A stretch of DNA of 32,492 nucleotides from positions 1 to 32,492 of the forward strand of contig NZ_LIQZ01000176.1 in NCBI RefSeq assembly GCF_001418655.1, in the 5' to 3' direction. Below, piece by piece: positions 15,328 through 23,835 of the stretch. How positions within the stretch are numbered: position 1 is the stretch's first letter; each line of letters begins with the position of its first letter. The notes under the pieces were generated by a model that saw only the letters and a program-made list of their open reading frames with translations, was not told where the DNA came from and ran no database searches. This DNA comes from Streptomyces phaeochromogenes. GTDB lineage: Bacteria; Actinomycetota; Actinomycetes; Streptomycetales; Streptomycetaceae. The position numbers were made by a program, and so were the translations under genes.

Positions 15328-15606
15328 CAAACCGGCTGCCCCTTCCCGCTGCCCCACCTGGTCCCACCTGTGTTGCCGTACGGTACGTGCTGACAGGGCG
15401 GACGTGGCAACTCTGGCACATCTTCCCCGCCCCTCGGCGCGGGGGTCCGCTAGGAGGCATTCCTACCGCCACCAGCGGATGGTCCGTTTTCGCACCACAT
15501 CGCCCGTCAGCGCGAATTGGCAGCCTTCGATGGCCCTTGGGGCCTTTCTCCTTGAGGGTCACCGTCCCAGGGCAACCGCTTCGGGCGACACCCCTTGGGA
15601 GGCACC

Positions 15607-17262
15607 TCACACGTTCGGGGGCGCTCCCTCGATCGGGCGTCCGAGCACTCCGGGACGCTGCTGCCACGGCAACGGCCCGGTGGGGGGCCGGTAGGAGACT
15701 CCGAGGGCGTCAAGTCGCCCGTAGTGGGCGGTCATCCGCCGCTCGAAGCCGGCGAAGTCGCGCTCCACGGGGTCGGGCAGGGCGCTCCAGGCGACCTCGG
15801 CGAAGGCCGCGAGCCGGGGAAACGCCTGGTAGTCGACGCGCGAGCGGTCCTCCATGACCTCGGTCCACAGGTTGGCCTGGGTGCCCAGCACGTGCCGCGC
15901 CTGATCGGAGGTCAACTCCGGTGGAACGGGCTCGAAGCGGTAGACGTCCTCAAGGGTGCGTACGAAGCCGATCGGCACGGGCTCGTCGGGGCCGCCGTGC
16001 TGACGGTGGTCCAAGTAGACCTGCTGCTCCGGGCACATGACGACGTCGTGGCCCGCCCGCGCGGCCGTGATGCCGCCCCGGTAGCCGCGCCACGAGGACA
16101 CGGCTGCGCCAGGCGCGAGGCCGCCCTCCAGGATCTCGTCCCAGCCGATCAGCCGACGCCCGCGCGCGGCCAGCCAGTTGTCGAAGTGCCGGATGAACCA
16201 CGACTGGAGTTCGTCCACGTCCGCGAGCCCGAGGTCCACGATCCGCGCCTTCGCGGTCGGTGACGCCTCCCACTGGTCCTTGGCGCACTCGTCGCCGCCG
16301 ATGTGGACGAACTCCGAGAAGCCGACCGCGTCGGCGGGGAACAGGTCGAGGACTTCCTCGAAGACGCCCTCGTAGAAGCGAAGGACGTTGTCAGTGGGGG
16401 CGAGTACGTTTTTGGAGACGCCCCAGGTGTCCCAGACGGAGAGGGAGGTCGTGTCGATGACGTCGGTGTTGCCGAGTTCCGGATATGCGGCGATGGCGGC
16501 CTGCGAGTGCCCCGGGATGTCGATTTCGGGGACGACGGCGATATGCCGCTCGGTGGCGTAGGCGACGATCTCGCGGATGTCGTCCTGGGTGTAGAAGCCC
16601 CCGTGCGGCTTGTCCTCCCAGAGGGGCGAGGCGCGATGGCCGAATTTGGTGCGCGCCCGCCACGATCCGGTCTCCGTGAGCTTCGGGTACCGCTTGATCT
16701 CGATGCGCCAGCCCTGGTCGTCCGTGAGGTGGAAGTGGAAGACGTTCAGCTTGTGCGCCGCCATCAGATCGAGATAGCGCAGGACACCGTCCTTGGGCAT
16801 GAAGTGCCGTGAGACGTCGAGCATCAGGCCGCGCCAGGCGAATCGCGGAGCGTCCTGGATCTCGGTTTCCGGCAACTGCCAGCCGGTGCGCCGCAGCGGG
16901 GCGCGCCGGAAGGCGTCGGGGCCCAGCAGCTGCCGCAGCGTCTGGGCGCCCCAGAACACCCCGGCCGGGCCGCCTCCGGTGACGAGGGCCCGCCGGTCGC
17001 GGACGGTGATCCGGTAGCCCTCGGGCGGCAGTTGCGGGTCGAGGCGCAGCTCGACGGAGTTCTCCGCCGCGTGCCCGGGCGGCCCGGGCTCGCCCTCCCG
17101 CAGGGGAAGCCCGGTGGCGGCGACGAGCACCGCGCGCAGCCAGCGTGCCGTGCCGTCGGTCTCCGGCCCCGCCGTGAGGGTCGTCTCCTCGTCGAGCGGG
17201 AAGACGCCGTCGCCCCAGGTCGACGTGGTCAGCGGCCCGGGAATCAGTTCCGAGGTGGTCAT
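15607..17262 (-). CDS. Beta-N-acetylhexosaminidase, GH20, cytoplasmic
   Basis: 551 residues. An N-terminal GH20b domain (about 1-135) precedes the TIM barrel. Landmarks: DVSRHFMPKDGVLRYLDLMA, HFHLTDDQGWRIEIK, VPEIDIPGHSQAAIAAYPEL and the catalytic pair Asp324-Glu325 in HIGGDECAKDQW. Asp orients the substrate acetamido group and Glu is the acid/base in substrate-assisted cleavage. There is no signal peptide, so it acts inside the cell on imported oligosaccharides such as chitobiose. It is the last gene of the sugar transporter operon; its ATG lies 3 bases after the permease stop, with AAGGAC upstream. Together with the dre-like site at 20657, this points to N-acetylglucosamine use. Confidence 0.95.
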   Translation of the reverse strand: MTTSELIPGPLTTSTWGDGVFPLDEETTLTAGPETDGTARWLRAVLVAATGLPLREGEPGPPGHAAENSVELRLDPQLPPEGYRITVRDRRALVTGGGPAGVFWGAQTLRQLLGPDAFRRAPLRRTGWQLPETEIQDAPRFAWRGLMLDVSRHFMPKDGVLRYLDLMAAHKLNVFHFHLTDDQGWRIEIKRYPKLTETGSWRARTKFGHRASPLWEDKPHGGFYTQDDIREIVAYATERHIAVVPEIDIPGHSQAAIAAYPELGNTDVIDTTSLSVWDTWGVSKNVLAPTDNVLRFYEGVFEEVLDLFPADAVGFSEFVHIGGDECAKDQWEASPTAKARIVDLGLADVDELQSWFIRHFDNWLAARGRRLIGWDEILEGGLAPGAAVSSWRGYRGGITAARAGHDVVMCPEQQVYLDHRQHGGPDEPVPIGFVRTLEDVYRFEPVPPELTSDQARHVLGTQANLWTEVMEDRSRVDYQAFPRLAAFAEVAWSALPDPVERDFAGFERRMTAHYGRLDALGVSYRPPTGPLPWQQRPGVLGRPIEGAPPNV

Positions 17263-17265
17263 GTC

Positions 17266-18150
17266 TCAGTCCTTCACCGCGCCGCCCAGTCCGGAGACCA
17301 GCCGCCGCTGTACGAGTACGAAGAAGATCAGTACCGGAATGGTCATCACCGTGGACGCGGCCATCACACCGCCCCAGTCGGGGTCGTCGGGCTTGTAGAA
17401 GACAAGGAGGGCCATCGGCAGTGTGGACTGCGAAGTGTCGCTGATGATGAAGGACTTGGCGAAGAGGAAGTCGTTCCACGCGGAGATGAACGAGAACACG
17501 CTGGTGGCGACGAGCCCGGGAAAGACCAGCGGGAAAAGGATCTGCCACAGGAACCGCGTCCGGCTCGCCCCGTCGATGTAGGCGGCCTCCTCCAGTGCCT
17601 CCGGGACGGCCTTCACAAAGCCGCGCAGCATCCAGATCGCGAAGGGCAGCGAGAAGGCGATGTGCGGCAGGATCAGCGCGCCCAGCGTGTTGAGCTGCCC
17701 GAGGTCCCGCATCTGGAAGAAGAGGGGGATCGTCAGGGCCTCGACGGGCACCATCTGCGCGATGAGGAACATGATGAGCAGGGTGGTGCGGAATCGGAAG
17801 CGGAATCGGGTCACGGCGGTCGCCGCGAGAAACGCGATGAGCGCCGAGACGGCGACGACGGTGACCGCCACGATGAGGCTGTTGAGGAAGTACCGGCCGA
17901 ATTCCTGCTGCCCGAAGACGCGTCGGAAGGAATCGACGGTCGGATCCAGCGTCCAGGGCCGCGGCTCGGTCGACTCGATCTCCCCGGCGGGCTTGAAGGC
18001 GCTGAGCACCATCCAGTAGAGGGGGAATGCGACGACCGCCGCGATCAGCAGTGCGGATGCCTCGGCGGCCAGCCGCCACGGCCGCTGTACGGAACGGCGT
18101 GCGAAATCACGCACAAAGCCTTCTGTTTTCACGGGACTTGCGGAACTCAC
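17266..18150 (-). CDS. Sugar ABC transporter permease, MalG/DasC-type
   Basis: 294 residues with six membrane spans. The EAA loop that contacts the ATPase reads EEAAYIDGASRTRFLWQILF. The GTG start at 18150 overlaps the stop of the first permease (GTGA) and GGGGGAGGAG is upstream; a second GTG at 18132 is less likely. It pairs with the permease upstream to form the membrane channel. No ATPase gene is in the operon, as in Streptomyces sugar importers served by the shared ATPase MsiK. Confidence 0.93.
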   Translation of the reverse strand: MSSASPVKTEGFVRDFARRSVQRPWRLAAEASALLIAAVVAFPLYWMVLSAFKPAGEIESTEPRPWTLDPTVDSFRRVFGQQEFGRYFLNSLIVAVTVVAVSALIAFLAATAVTRFRFRFRTTLLIMFLIAQMVPVEALTIPLFFQMRDLGQLNTLGALILPHIAFSLPFAIWMLRGFVKAVPEALEEAAYIDGASRTRFLWQILFPLVFPGLVATSVFSFISAWNDFLFAKSFIISDTSQSTLPMALLVFYKPDDPDWGGVMAASTVMTIPVLIFFVLVQRRLVSGLGGAVKD

Positions 18151-19250
18151 AGCTCCTCCCCCTGCCTTCTGATCAGCCTCAGATATACGAGCGTGACGGC
18201 GAGCAGAATCAGCAGCATCACCACTCCGATCGCCGAGCCGAGGCTGTACTGGGAGGACGCGAAGGCCTTCTGGTAGGCGTACACGTTCAGTACGAGGTTC
18301 TGGCCGGCGATGCCTCCGCCGCCCGTCATGACGTAGATCTGCGTGAAGACCTTGAAGTCCCAGATGACCGACTGGATGGTGACGACCACGAGGATCGGCC
18401 GGAGCATCGGGGCGAGCACCGAGCGCCAGATCCGCCACTGGGAGGCGCCGTCCAGGGACGCGGCCTCCAGCACCTCGGCCGGTACGGCGCGGATGCCGGC
18501 GTACACCGTGACCATCACGAACGGGAAGGAGCACCAGACCACTTCGAGCAGGACGAGGGCGAAGGCGCTGTAACGGCCGTACGTCCAGGAGTGGTCGCCG
18601 AGCCCGAGGATCCGGTTGACCGGACCGAAGTCGGGGTCGAAGAGAAGCAGCCACACCGTCGACCCGGTCACCGCGGGTGTCGCCCACGCGCCGAGCGCGG
18701 CCATCATCAGCGCGAGCCGCGGCACGGCACGGACACGTGTCAGGAGGACGGCGAGCGCGCAGCCGACCGCGAGCGTCGACACCACACACGCGCCGGCGAA
18801 CAGCACGGTGGCCAGCAGGACCTGCCAGAACTGCGGGTCCCCGAAGAGCGTCGCGTAGTTGCCGAACCCCTGGAAGGTGGCCGGCTCCCCGCCGCTGACC
18901 TGTGCCTGCGTGTACTCCAGGAACGAGATCAGCCCGAGCTGGTAGACGGGGTAGACGAGCAGCCCGCCGATGACGACGAGCGCGGGGGCGAGGTAGAGCC
19001 AGGGCGTCCAACCGCCCCGCGCGAGCGGGGACTTGCGGCCCCCGCCGCCACGGCGGCCCGGGCGGGCCGCCGTGCGGACGGGTGCGGGCGACGCACCCTT
19101 GGCCGGACCGGACCCGCCCTGCCGGGGCGCGGGCGGGGCCGCGACCCCGGGCTGCGCCCCGTCCGGCCCGCCCTCGCGCGAGGCCGGCTGCGCGGACGGG
19201 CCCGGCGGCGGGGCGGCCCCCGGCAGCGGACGGTTCGTCATCCGGGTCAC
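18147..19250 (-). CDS. Sugar ABC transporter permease, MalF/DasB-type
   Basis: 367 residues. The first 75 are an unusual Pro/Gly/Ala/Arg-rich cytoplasmic tail (PGAAPPPGPSAQP...GRRGGGGRKS) before the first span WLYLAPALVVIGGLLVYPVY. Six spans and the EAA loop EAASLDGASQWRIWRSVLAP follow. The GTG at 19250 overlaps the binding-protein stop (GTGA); ATG 19241 with GGGGTGA upstream is the alternative. Tail length is variable in this family and its role is unknown. Confidence 0.92.
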   Translation of the reverse strand: MTRMTNRPLPGAAPPPGPSAQPASREGGPDGAQPGVAAPPAPRQGGSGPAKGASPAPVRTAARPGRRGGGGRKSPLARGGWTPWLYLAPALVVIGGLLVYPVYQLGLISFLEYTQAQVSGGEPATFQGFGNYATLFGDPQFWQVLLATVLFAGACVVSTLAVGCALAVLLTRVRAVPRLALMMAALGAWATPAVTGSTVWLLLFDPDFGPVNRILGLGDHSWTYGRYSAFALVLLEVVWCSFPFVMVTVYAGIRAVPAEVLEAASLDGASQWRIWRSVLAPMLRPILVVVTIQSVIWDFKVFTQIYVMTGGGGIAGQNLVLNVYAYQKAFASSQYSLGSAIGVVMLLILLAVTLVYLRLIRRQGEEL

Positions 19251-20560
19251 CCCGCGGAGCTGAAGGCGTCGTTCATCTTCTTCGCCGCGTCCTTCGAGGC
19301 CGCGTCCACGCTCTTACGCCCGCTGACGACCTCCTGGAACATCGTCGGCAGTACGAGGGACGCGTCGATCTGGGACCAGGCCGGCGAGGCCGGGACGAAC
19401 TTGGCGCCCGCGCCGAGGGTCTTCACGAAGGGCGCGACGAACGGCTCGCGCTTCGCGACGTCCTGGCGTACGTCCGTGAACGTCGGCAGGAAGCCCATCG
19501 CGTCGAAGAGCGCGTCCTGCGACTTCTTCGAGGCGAGCTGCTCCATCAGGTCGACGGCGAGCGTGCGGTGCGAGGTGCTGTTCAGCACGCCGAGGTTGTT
19601 GCCGCCCGCGAACGCGGGAGCGATCTCACCGGACTTCACACCGGGCAGCGGCACGACCGCGTACTTGCCCTTGACCTTCCCGGCCTCGATCGCCGCGTGG
19701 CTGAAGTCGCCGCCGATCGCCATGCCCGCCTTGCCGGAGGCGAACGCGGTGACGGTGTCGTTGCCGCCCATGCCCGCGCACTTGGCGGCCGGACAGTTGT
19801 CGTCGCCGAACAGCGAGGTGTACGCCTTGATGCCCTTCTGGGCGTCCGTGCTGTCGATGGTCGAGGCGTACGAGCCGCCCTTGCCCTCGGCGATCTCGCC
19901 GCCGTTGGACCAGATGAACGGCATCGCGCCGTACGTGTAGGCGCCGCCGACCGCGAGTCCGTACAGCTCCGGCTTCGCCTGCCGGATCGCCTTGGCGGTG
20001 CTGATCAACTCGGCCTGGGTCTTGGGTACTTCGAGGTTGAGCTCCTCGAACACGTCCGTGCGGTAGTAGAGGGCGCGGACGCCGACGAAGTACGGGGCGC
20101 CGTAGATCTTGCCGTCGACCGTGACGGACTGCTTGGCGGTCGGGTCGGTGTCCTTGGACTCGCTCCAGTCCGTGAACTCCTTGGTGACGTCGGCGAGTCC
20201 GCCGTCCTTGACGTAACCGGCCGTGTCGGTGTTCCCGTACTCGATGAGGTCGGGCGCGCTCTTGGGGTCGTTGAAGGCGGCCTTGATCTTCTCGGCGCGG
20301 GTCTCGACGGGGATGTACTGGACGTCGACCTTCGTGCCCTTGTGGGCCTTCTCGAAGGCGGCGACGACACCGTCGACCACCTTCTCCTTCGGTGCGGTGT
20401 CGACCTCCTGGAAGAGCCACACCCGCAGGGTGCCGCTCTTCTCGTCCTTGCCCCCGGAGTTGTCGGAGGACTCGGGGGCACAGGCGGTGGCCGTGAGCCC
20501 GGCGACGACAAGCGCGGCTATCGGGGCGGCCATTCGGGCAGAGAGTTTCGAGAGCTTCAC
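19247..20560 (-). CDS. Sugar-binding lipoprotein of the ABC importer
   Basis: 437 residues from the GTG at 20560 (GGAGG 8 bases upstream). The signal peptide ends in a lipobox, LTATAC, so Cys27 is lipidated and anchors the protein outside the membrane. The mature part is a family 1 solute-binding protein: TLRVWLFQEVDTAP, then YGNTDTAGYVKDGGLADVT and ASGKAGMAIGGDFSHA. First gene of a four-gene operon with two permeases and a GH20 enzyme. By context it should capture N-acetylglucosamine oligomers; the binding site itself cannot be judged from sequence. It is not the DasA locus, which in S. coelicolor lies beside dasR. Confidence 0.93.
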   Translation of the reverse strand: MKLSKLSARMAAPIAALVVAGLTATACAPESSDNSGGKDEKSGTLRVWLFQEVDTAPKEKVVDGVVAAFEKAHKGTKVDVQYIPVETRAEKIKAAFNDPKSAPDLIEYGNTDTAGYVKDGGLADVTKEFTDWSESKDTDPTAKQSVTVDGKIYGAPYFVGVRALYYRTDVFEELNLEVPKTQAELISTAKAIRQAKPELYGLAVGGAYTYGAMPFIWSNGGEIAEGKGGSYASTIDSTDAQKGIKAYTSLFGDDNCPAAKCAGMGGNDTVTAFASGKAGMAIGGDFSHAAIEAGKVKGKYAVVPLPGVKSGEIAPAFAGGNNLGVLNSTSHRTLAVDLMEQLASKKSQDALFDAMGFLPTFTDVRQDVAKREPFVAPFVKTLGAGAKFVPASPAWSQIDASLVLPTMFQEVVSGRKSVDAASKDAAKKMNDAFSSAG

Positions 20561-20583
20561 GGGGCGTCCTCCGGGGGAGCGCG

Positions 20584-20598
20584 TTGCAGCACGTGCAA
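20584..20598. promoter_or_regulatory. Inverted repeat TTGCAGCACGTGCAA in the sugar operon leader
   Basis: TTGCA arms flank GCACG, 23 bases before the GTG start. Further TGCA elements follow (20612-20618, 20695-20715). Sugar-operon repressors of the LacI/GalR or ROK type use sites of this sort, so a second regulator besides DasR is possible. Confidence 0.4.
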
Positions 20599-20656
20599 TG
20601 GTGGTTTTGCGCTGCACAACACGTCGGAGGCTATGGACTACATGAACATGGCCACA

Positions 20657-20672
20657 AGAGGTCTCAACCACT
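20657..20672 (-). promoter_or_regulatory. DasR operator-like (dre) site
   Basis: On the coding strand of the operon the site reads AGTGGTTGAGACCTCT. It matches the dre consensus A(C/G)TGGTCTAGACCA(C/G)T at 13 of 16 positions. An extra half site, AGTGGTCAC, is adjacent. The site covers TTGAGA, which could be the -35 hexamer, with CATGTA 17 bases downstream. DasR is the GlcNAc-responsive GntR regulator of chitin and aminosugar use. Binding here would repress the importer until glucosamine-6-phosphate rises. Confidence 0.6.
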
Positions 20673-20728
20673 CTGTGACCACTCGAAGCACTCCGTGCAA
20701 CGAGTGCACCATGCACGGGCAGTACAAA

Positions 20729-20763
20729 GGCCCCGGAAGCGCCCAAAGAGCACATCCGGGGCC
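20729..20763 (-). terminator. Terminator of the yqgE-DUF3039 unit
   Basis: A 9-bp perfect stem (GGCCCCGGA with TCCGGGGCC) encloses 17 bases and is followed leftward by CTTTGT on the minus strand. It lies about 110 bases after the DUF3039 stop. Confidence 0.7.
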
Positions 20764-20874
20764 CACGCTCACTGCAAACCCGTCCACCCGGCGAAGGGTT
20801 GGACCACCGACAAGGCACCACTGCTCCCGGCGCCCCGCACCGGGCGGGAAGTCACCGGGGGCGCGCAGGGGGCG

Positions 20875-21171
20875 CTACTTGTCGCCGCCGCCCTTGCCCT
20901 CGTCGCCGCCGGCGCCCATGGACTCGTAGATCTCCTTGCACATGGGACACACGGGGTACTTCTTCGGGTCGCGGCCCGGCACCCACACCTTGCCGCAGAG
21001 CGCCACGACGGGCGTGCCGTCCAGCGCGCTCGCCATGATCTTGTCCTTCTGGACGTAGTGGGCGAAGCGCTCGTGGTCCCCGTCGCCGTGCGACGTCTGC
21101 GGCGTCGGCTCTACGAGGGTTCCCGTCCCAGTGCCTCGCTGGGGCTGGGTCTCAGGCTCAAGAGTGCTCAT
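20875..21171 (-). CDS. DUF3039 protein
   Basis: 98 residues from ATG 21171. The head is Thr/Gly/Pro-rich. The conserved core is DHERFAHYVQKDKIMASALD, then ALCGKVWVPGRDP and YPVCPMCKEIYESM; the Cys residues in ALCGK and CPMC look like a zinc-binding set. The C-terminus is Gly/Lys/Asp-rich. DUF3039 is widespread in Actinobacteria and has no known function. It follows yqgE by 29 bases on the same strand, so the two are probably cotranscribed. Confidence 0.88.
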   Translation of the reverse strand: MSTLEPETQPQRGTGTGTLVEPTPQTSHGDGDHERFAHYVQKDKIMASALDGTPVVALCGKVWVPGRDPKKYPVCPMCKEIYESMGAGGDEGKGGGDK

Positions 21172-21200
21172 AGACGCAAGAGTACTGAAGCCGCGGGGCA

Positions 21201-21773
21201 TCAGTTGAGCGAAGGGTCGTCCGGGTACGTGGCCACCATCGCCAGCTCGTTGCGCTGGCGGCGCAGCACCTCGCGCCACAGCCGTTCCGGAGAGGGCGAG
21301 GAGACGTCTCCGGGCTCCGACTCCACCACGTACCAGGCGCCCTCGCCGAGCTCGTCCTCCAGCTGGCCGGGGCCCCAGCCCGCGTACCCGGCGAAGATCC
21401 GGAGCGAACCGAGGGCCGAGGCGAGCAGCTCCGGCGGGGCCTCCAGGTCCACGAGCCCGATCGCCCCGTGCACCCGGCGCCAGCCCAGCGGAGCCCGCTC
21501 CCCCGACGCGCCCCCCGGGATCACCGCCACACCGAGCGCGGAGTCGAGCGAGACCGGGCCGCCCTGGAAGACCACGCCGGGCTCGCCCGCGAGATCCGCC
21601 CAGCCCGAGAGGATGTCGCTCACATCCACCGGTGTGGGGCGGTTGAGGACGACACCCAGGGAGCCCTCCTCGTCGTGGTCGAGGAGGAGCACCACCGCAC
21701 GGTCGAAGTTCGGGTCCGCCAGGGCGGGCGTGGCCACGAGCAGCCGCCCTGTGAGCGAGGACACCTCGGTCAT
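21201..21773 (-). CDS. YqgE/AlgH family protein (UPF0301)
   Basis: 190 residues starting MTEVSSLTGRLLVATPALAD; an ATG three codons upstream (21782) is possible and has a slightly better ribosome site. Hallmarks are FDRAVVLLLDHDEEGSLGVV, LNRPTP, VFQGGPVSLD and FAGYAGWGPGQLEDEL, as in all AlgH proteins. Structures are known for the family, but its role is not; a regulatory part in stress or alginate control was proposed in pseudomonads. It is divergent from murA, and the 251 bases between them hold both promoters. Confidence 0.92.
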   Translation of the reverse strand: MTEVSSLTGRLLVATPALADPNFDRAVVLLLDHDEEGSLGVVLNRPTPVDVSDILSGWADLAGEPGVVFQGGPVSLDSALGVAVIPGGASGERAPLGWRRVHGAIGLVDLEAPPELLASALGSLRIFAGYAGWGPGQLEDELGEGAWYVVESEPGDVSSPSPERLWREVLRRQRNELAMVATYPDDPSLN

Positions 21774-22024
21774 GCGAGACATGATCCCGCATCTTCCCCG
21801 TGCAGGGGGAGGCAATACCCGTACCCGGGTGAATGCAGCTCAGGGCGTACAGATGCAGGTGGAGCGCACGCCCTCGCCGGTGACCCCGTGTGTCCGTTTA
21901 GGAGCGGTTCGTGTTGTGGCAAAGCTATGACGTCCCTGGGGCGCCCTTGGGCTTACTGAAGGGGGGTAGGCGGCCATTACGCTTGCTTCTTCGCCCCTGC
22001 CCAATCAACCGGAACGCGAGATAC

Positions 22025-23371
22025 ATGACCGTCAACGGCTCAGACGACGTACTCCTTGTCCACGGCGGAACCCCGCTGGAGGGCGAGATCCGTGTCCGCG
22101 GTGCGAAGAACCTCGTACCGAAGGCCATGGTCGCCGCGCTGCTCGGTAGTGCTCCGAGCCGACTGCGCAACGTCCCCGACATCCGTGATGTGCGGGTCGT
22201 GCGCGGGCTGCTGCAGCTGCACGGTGTGACGGTCCGTCCGGGCGAGGAGCCGGGCGAGCTCGTCATGGACCCGTCGCACGTGGAGAGCGCGAACGTCGCG
22301 GACATCGACGCGCACGCGGGCTCGTCGCGTATCCCGATCCTCCTGTGCGGTCCGCTCCTGCACCGCCTCGGGCACGCGTTCATCCCGGGCCTGGGCGGCT
22401 GCGACATCGGCGGCCGGCCGATCGACTTCCATTTCGAGGTGCTGCGGCAGTTCGGCGCGACGATCGAGAAGCGCGCGGACGGCCAGTACCTGGAGGCTCC
22501 GCAGCGGCTGCGCGGCACGAAGATCACGCTGCCGTACCCGTCCGTGGGCGCGACCGAGCAGGTGCTGCTGACGGCCGTCCTCGCGGAGGGCGTGACGGAG
22601 CTGTCGAACGCGGCCGTGGAGCCGGAGATCGAGGACCTGATCTGCGTTCTGCAGAAAATGGGCGCGATCATCGCGATGGACACCGACCGCACCATCCGTG
22701 TCACCGGTGTCGACAAGCTCGGCGGCTACACCCACGCGGCCCTGCCGGACCGCCTGGAGGCCGCCTCGTGGGCTTCCGCGGCCCTGGCGACCGAAGGCAA
22801 CATCTATGTCCGCGGCGCCCAGCAGCGCTCGATGATGACGTTCCTGAACACCTACCGGAAGGTGGGCGGTGCCTTCGAGATCGACGACGAGGGCATCCGC
22901 TTCTGGCACCCCGGCGGCCAGCTGAAGTCCATCGCGCTGGAGACGGACGTCCACCCGGGCTTCCAGACGGACTGGCAGCAGCCGCTCGTCGTCGCCCTCA
23001 CACAGGCGACCGGCCTCTCCATCGTTCACGAGACGGTGTACGAGTCCCGTCTCGGCTTCACCTCCGCGCTCAACCAGATGGGCGCACACATCCAGCTCTA
23101 CCGCGAGTGCCTCGGCGGCTCCCACTGCCGCTTCGGCCAGCGCAACTTCCTCCATTCGGCGGTCGTGTCGGGCCCCACGAAGCTCCAGGGCGCCGACCTG
23201 GTCATCCCCGACCTCCGCGGCGGCTTCTCGTACCTCATCGCGGCCCTGGCGGCCCAGGGCACGTCCCGCGTCCACGGCATCGACCTCATCAACCGCGGCT
23301 ACGAGAACTTCATGGAGAAGCTCGTGGAACTGGGCGCGAAGGTGGAACTGCCGGGCAAGGCGCTCGGGTAG
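22025..23371 (+). CDS. murA: UDP-N-acetylglucosamine 1-carboxyvinyltransferase
   Basis: 448 residues from ATG 22025. The enzyme joins enolpyruvate from PEP to UDP-GlcNAc, the first committed step of peptidoglycan synthesis, in the cytoplasm. Conserved points: Lys28-Asn29 in RGAKNLVPKAM, and the active loop LGGCDIGGRPIDFHFEV with catalytic Cys126. Mycobacterial MurA has Asp at that Cys and is fosfomycin-resistant, so this one should be fosfomycin-sensitive at target level. Full length, two EPSP-like domains. The frame opens upstream at 21911, but similarity begins at MTVNGSDDVLLVHGGTPLEG. Its place beside yqgE and hup fits the murA1-type copy of Streptomyces. Confidence 0.97.
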   Translation: MTVNGSDDVLLVHGGTPLEGEIRVRGAKNLVPKAMVAALLGSAPSRLRNVPDIRDVRVVRGLLQLHGVTVRPGEEPGELVMDPSHVESANVADIDAHAGSSRIPILLCGPLLHRLGHAFIPGLGGCDIGGRPIDFHFEVLRQFGATIEKRADGQYLEAPQRLRGTKITLPYPSVGATEQVLLTAVLAEGVTELSNAAVEPEIEDLICVLQKMGAIIAMDTDRTIRVTGVDKLGGYTHAALPDRLEAASWASAALATEGNIYVRGAQQRSMMTFLNTYRKVGGAFEIDDEGIRFWHPGGQLKSIALETDVHPGFQTDWQQPLVVALTQATGLSIVHETVYESRLGFTSALNQMGAHIQLYRECLGGSHCRFGQRNFLHSAVVSGPTKLQGADLVIPDLRGGFSYLIAALAAQGTSRVHGIDLINRGYENFMEKLVELGAKVELPGKALG

Positions 23372-23382
23372 CGAGACTCGGC

Positions 23383-23412
23383 CCGGCCGGGCGCCATATC
23401 CAGCCCGGCCGG
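23383..23412 (+). terminator. murA terminator hairpin, part of a common Streptomyces intergenic repeat
   Basis: A 10-bp stem (CCGGCCGGGC with GCCCGGCCGG) closes a 10-base loop, 11 bases after the murA stop. The right arm runs into GGCGTTTGAGG. That GCCCGNCCGGCGTTTGAGG pattern recurs after many Streptomyces genes, from my knowledge of these genomes. Confidence 0.75.
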
Positions 23413-23440
23413 CGTTTGAGGCCATTGGTAAGCGCAACAG

Positions 23441-23479
23441 CGATGGGGCGGCACCCGGAATCCGGGTGCCGCCCCATCG
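23441..23479. terminator. Strong bidirectional terminator between murA and hup
   Basis: A 39-base palindrome: two perfect 19-base arms (CGATGGGGCGGCACCCGGA and its complement) around a single A. The tip must open to form the loop, leaving a stem of about 17 bp. It lies between convergent murA and hup and can stop both. Confidence 0.92.
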
Positions 23480-23480
23480 C

Positions 23481-23521
23481 ACTTACTACTGCTACTGCCT
23501 ACCTACCTGCTACTACCTGCC
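23481..23521. repeat. Low-complexity CTAC/CTGC repeat next to the terminator
   Basis: Reiterated TACTGC and CTACCTACCTGC units with low G+C, right after the terminator on the hup side. It is unlike its surroundings and may act as an unstructured terminator tail for hup. Confidence 0.5.
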
Positions 23522-23553
23522 GAACACCGTCCCGCGAGGTGTAGACGGCAAGG

Positions 23554-23835
23554 TCACTTGCCCTTGGCGGCTTCCTTGAGCTTGCTGCCCGCGGAGACCT
23601 TGACGCTGTAGCCGGCGGGGATCTGGATCGGGTCGCCGGTCTGCGGGTTCCGCGCGGTGCGAGCGGCACGGTGGGTGCGCTCGAAGGTCAGGAAGCCGGG
23701 GATGGTGACCTTCTCGTCGCCCTTGGCGACGATCTCACCGACGGTCTCGGCAAAGGCGGCCAGAACGGCGTCGGCGTCCTTGCGGGTCACCTCGGCACGG
23801 TCGGCCAGCGCGGCCACCAGCTCACTGCGGTTCAT
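23554..23835 (-). CDS. hupA: Nucleoid protein HU (HupA type)
   Basis: 93 residues, the length of bacterial HU. It starts MNRSELVAALADRAEVTRKD and carries the DNA-binding beta arm with FLTFERTHRAARTARNPQTG and DPIQIPAGYSVKVSAGSKLK. It lacks the long Lys/Ala-rich tail of HupS, so it is the HupA-type vegetative protein. HU binds and bends DNA and compacts the nucleoid as a dimer. GGGAG lies 7 bases before ATG 23835. A possible 19-codon leader frame ends at this ATG (ATGA overlap). Confidence 0.96.
   Translation of the reverse strand: MNRSELVAALADRAEVTRKDADAVLAAFAETVGEIVAKGDEKVTIPGFLTFERTHRAARTARNPQTGDPIQIPAGYSVKVSAGSKLKEAAKGK

Larger units (their letters stand above)
20561..20874. other. Intergenic region: promoter of the sugar operon and terminator of the DUF3039 gene
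   Basis: No gene is supported in this 314-base stretch. From right to left it holds GC-rich hairpin-forming DNA after the DUF3039 stop, a terminator (20729-20763), a dre-like operator (20657-20672) and TGCA-rich repeats close to the start of the binding-protein gene. Confidence 0.6.

Noticed and set aside
14437..15667. Fusion of FeS and FAD subunits suggested by overlapping frames
   Set aside because: The FAD domain is in a different frame with its own start; the GTGA junction explains the overlap.
15607..20560. DasABC locus
   Set aside because: Gene order, lack of dasR and position beside yqgE-murA fit a different aminosugar importer; only the operator resembles the Das system.
20561..20728. 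Riboswitch in the sugar operon leader
   Set aside because: The symmetric elements look like DNA operators; no known riboswitch core was seen.
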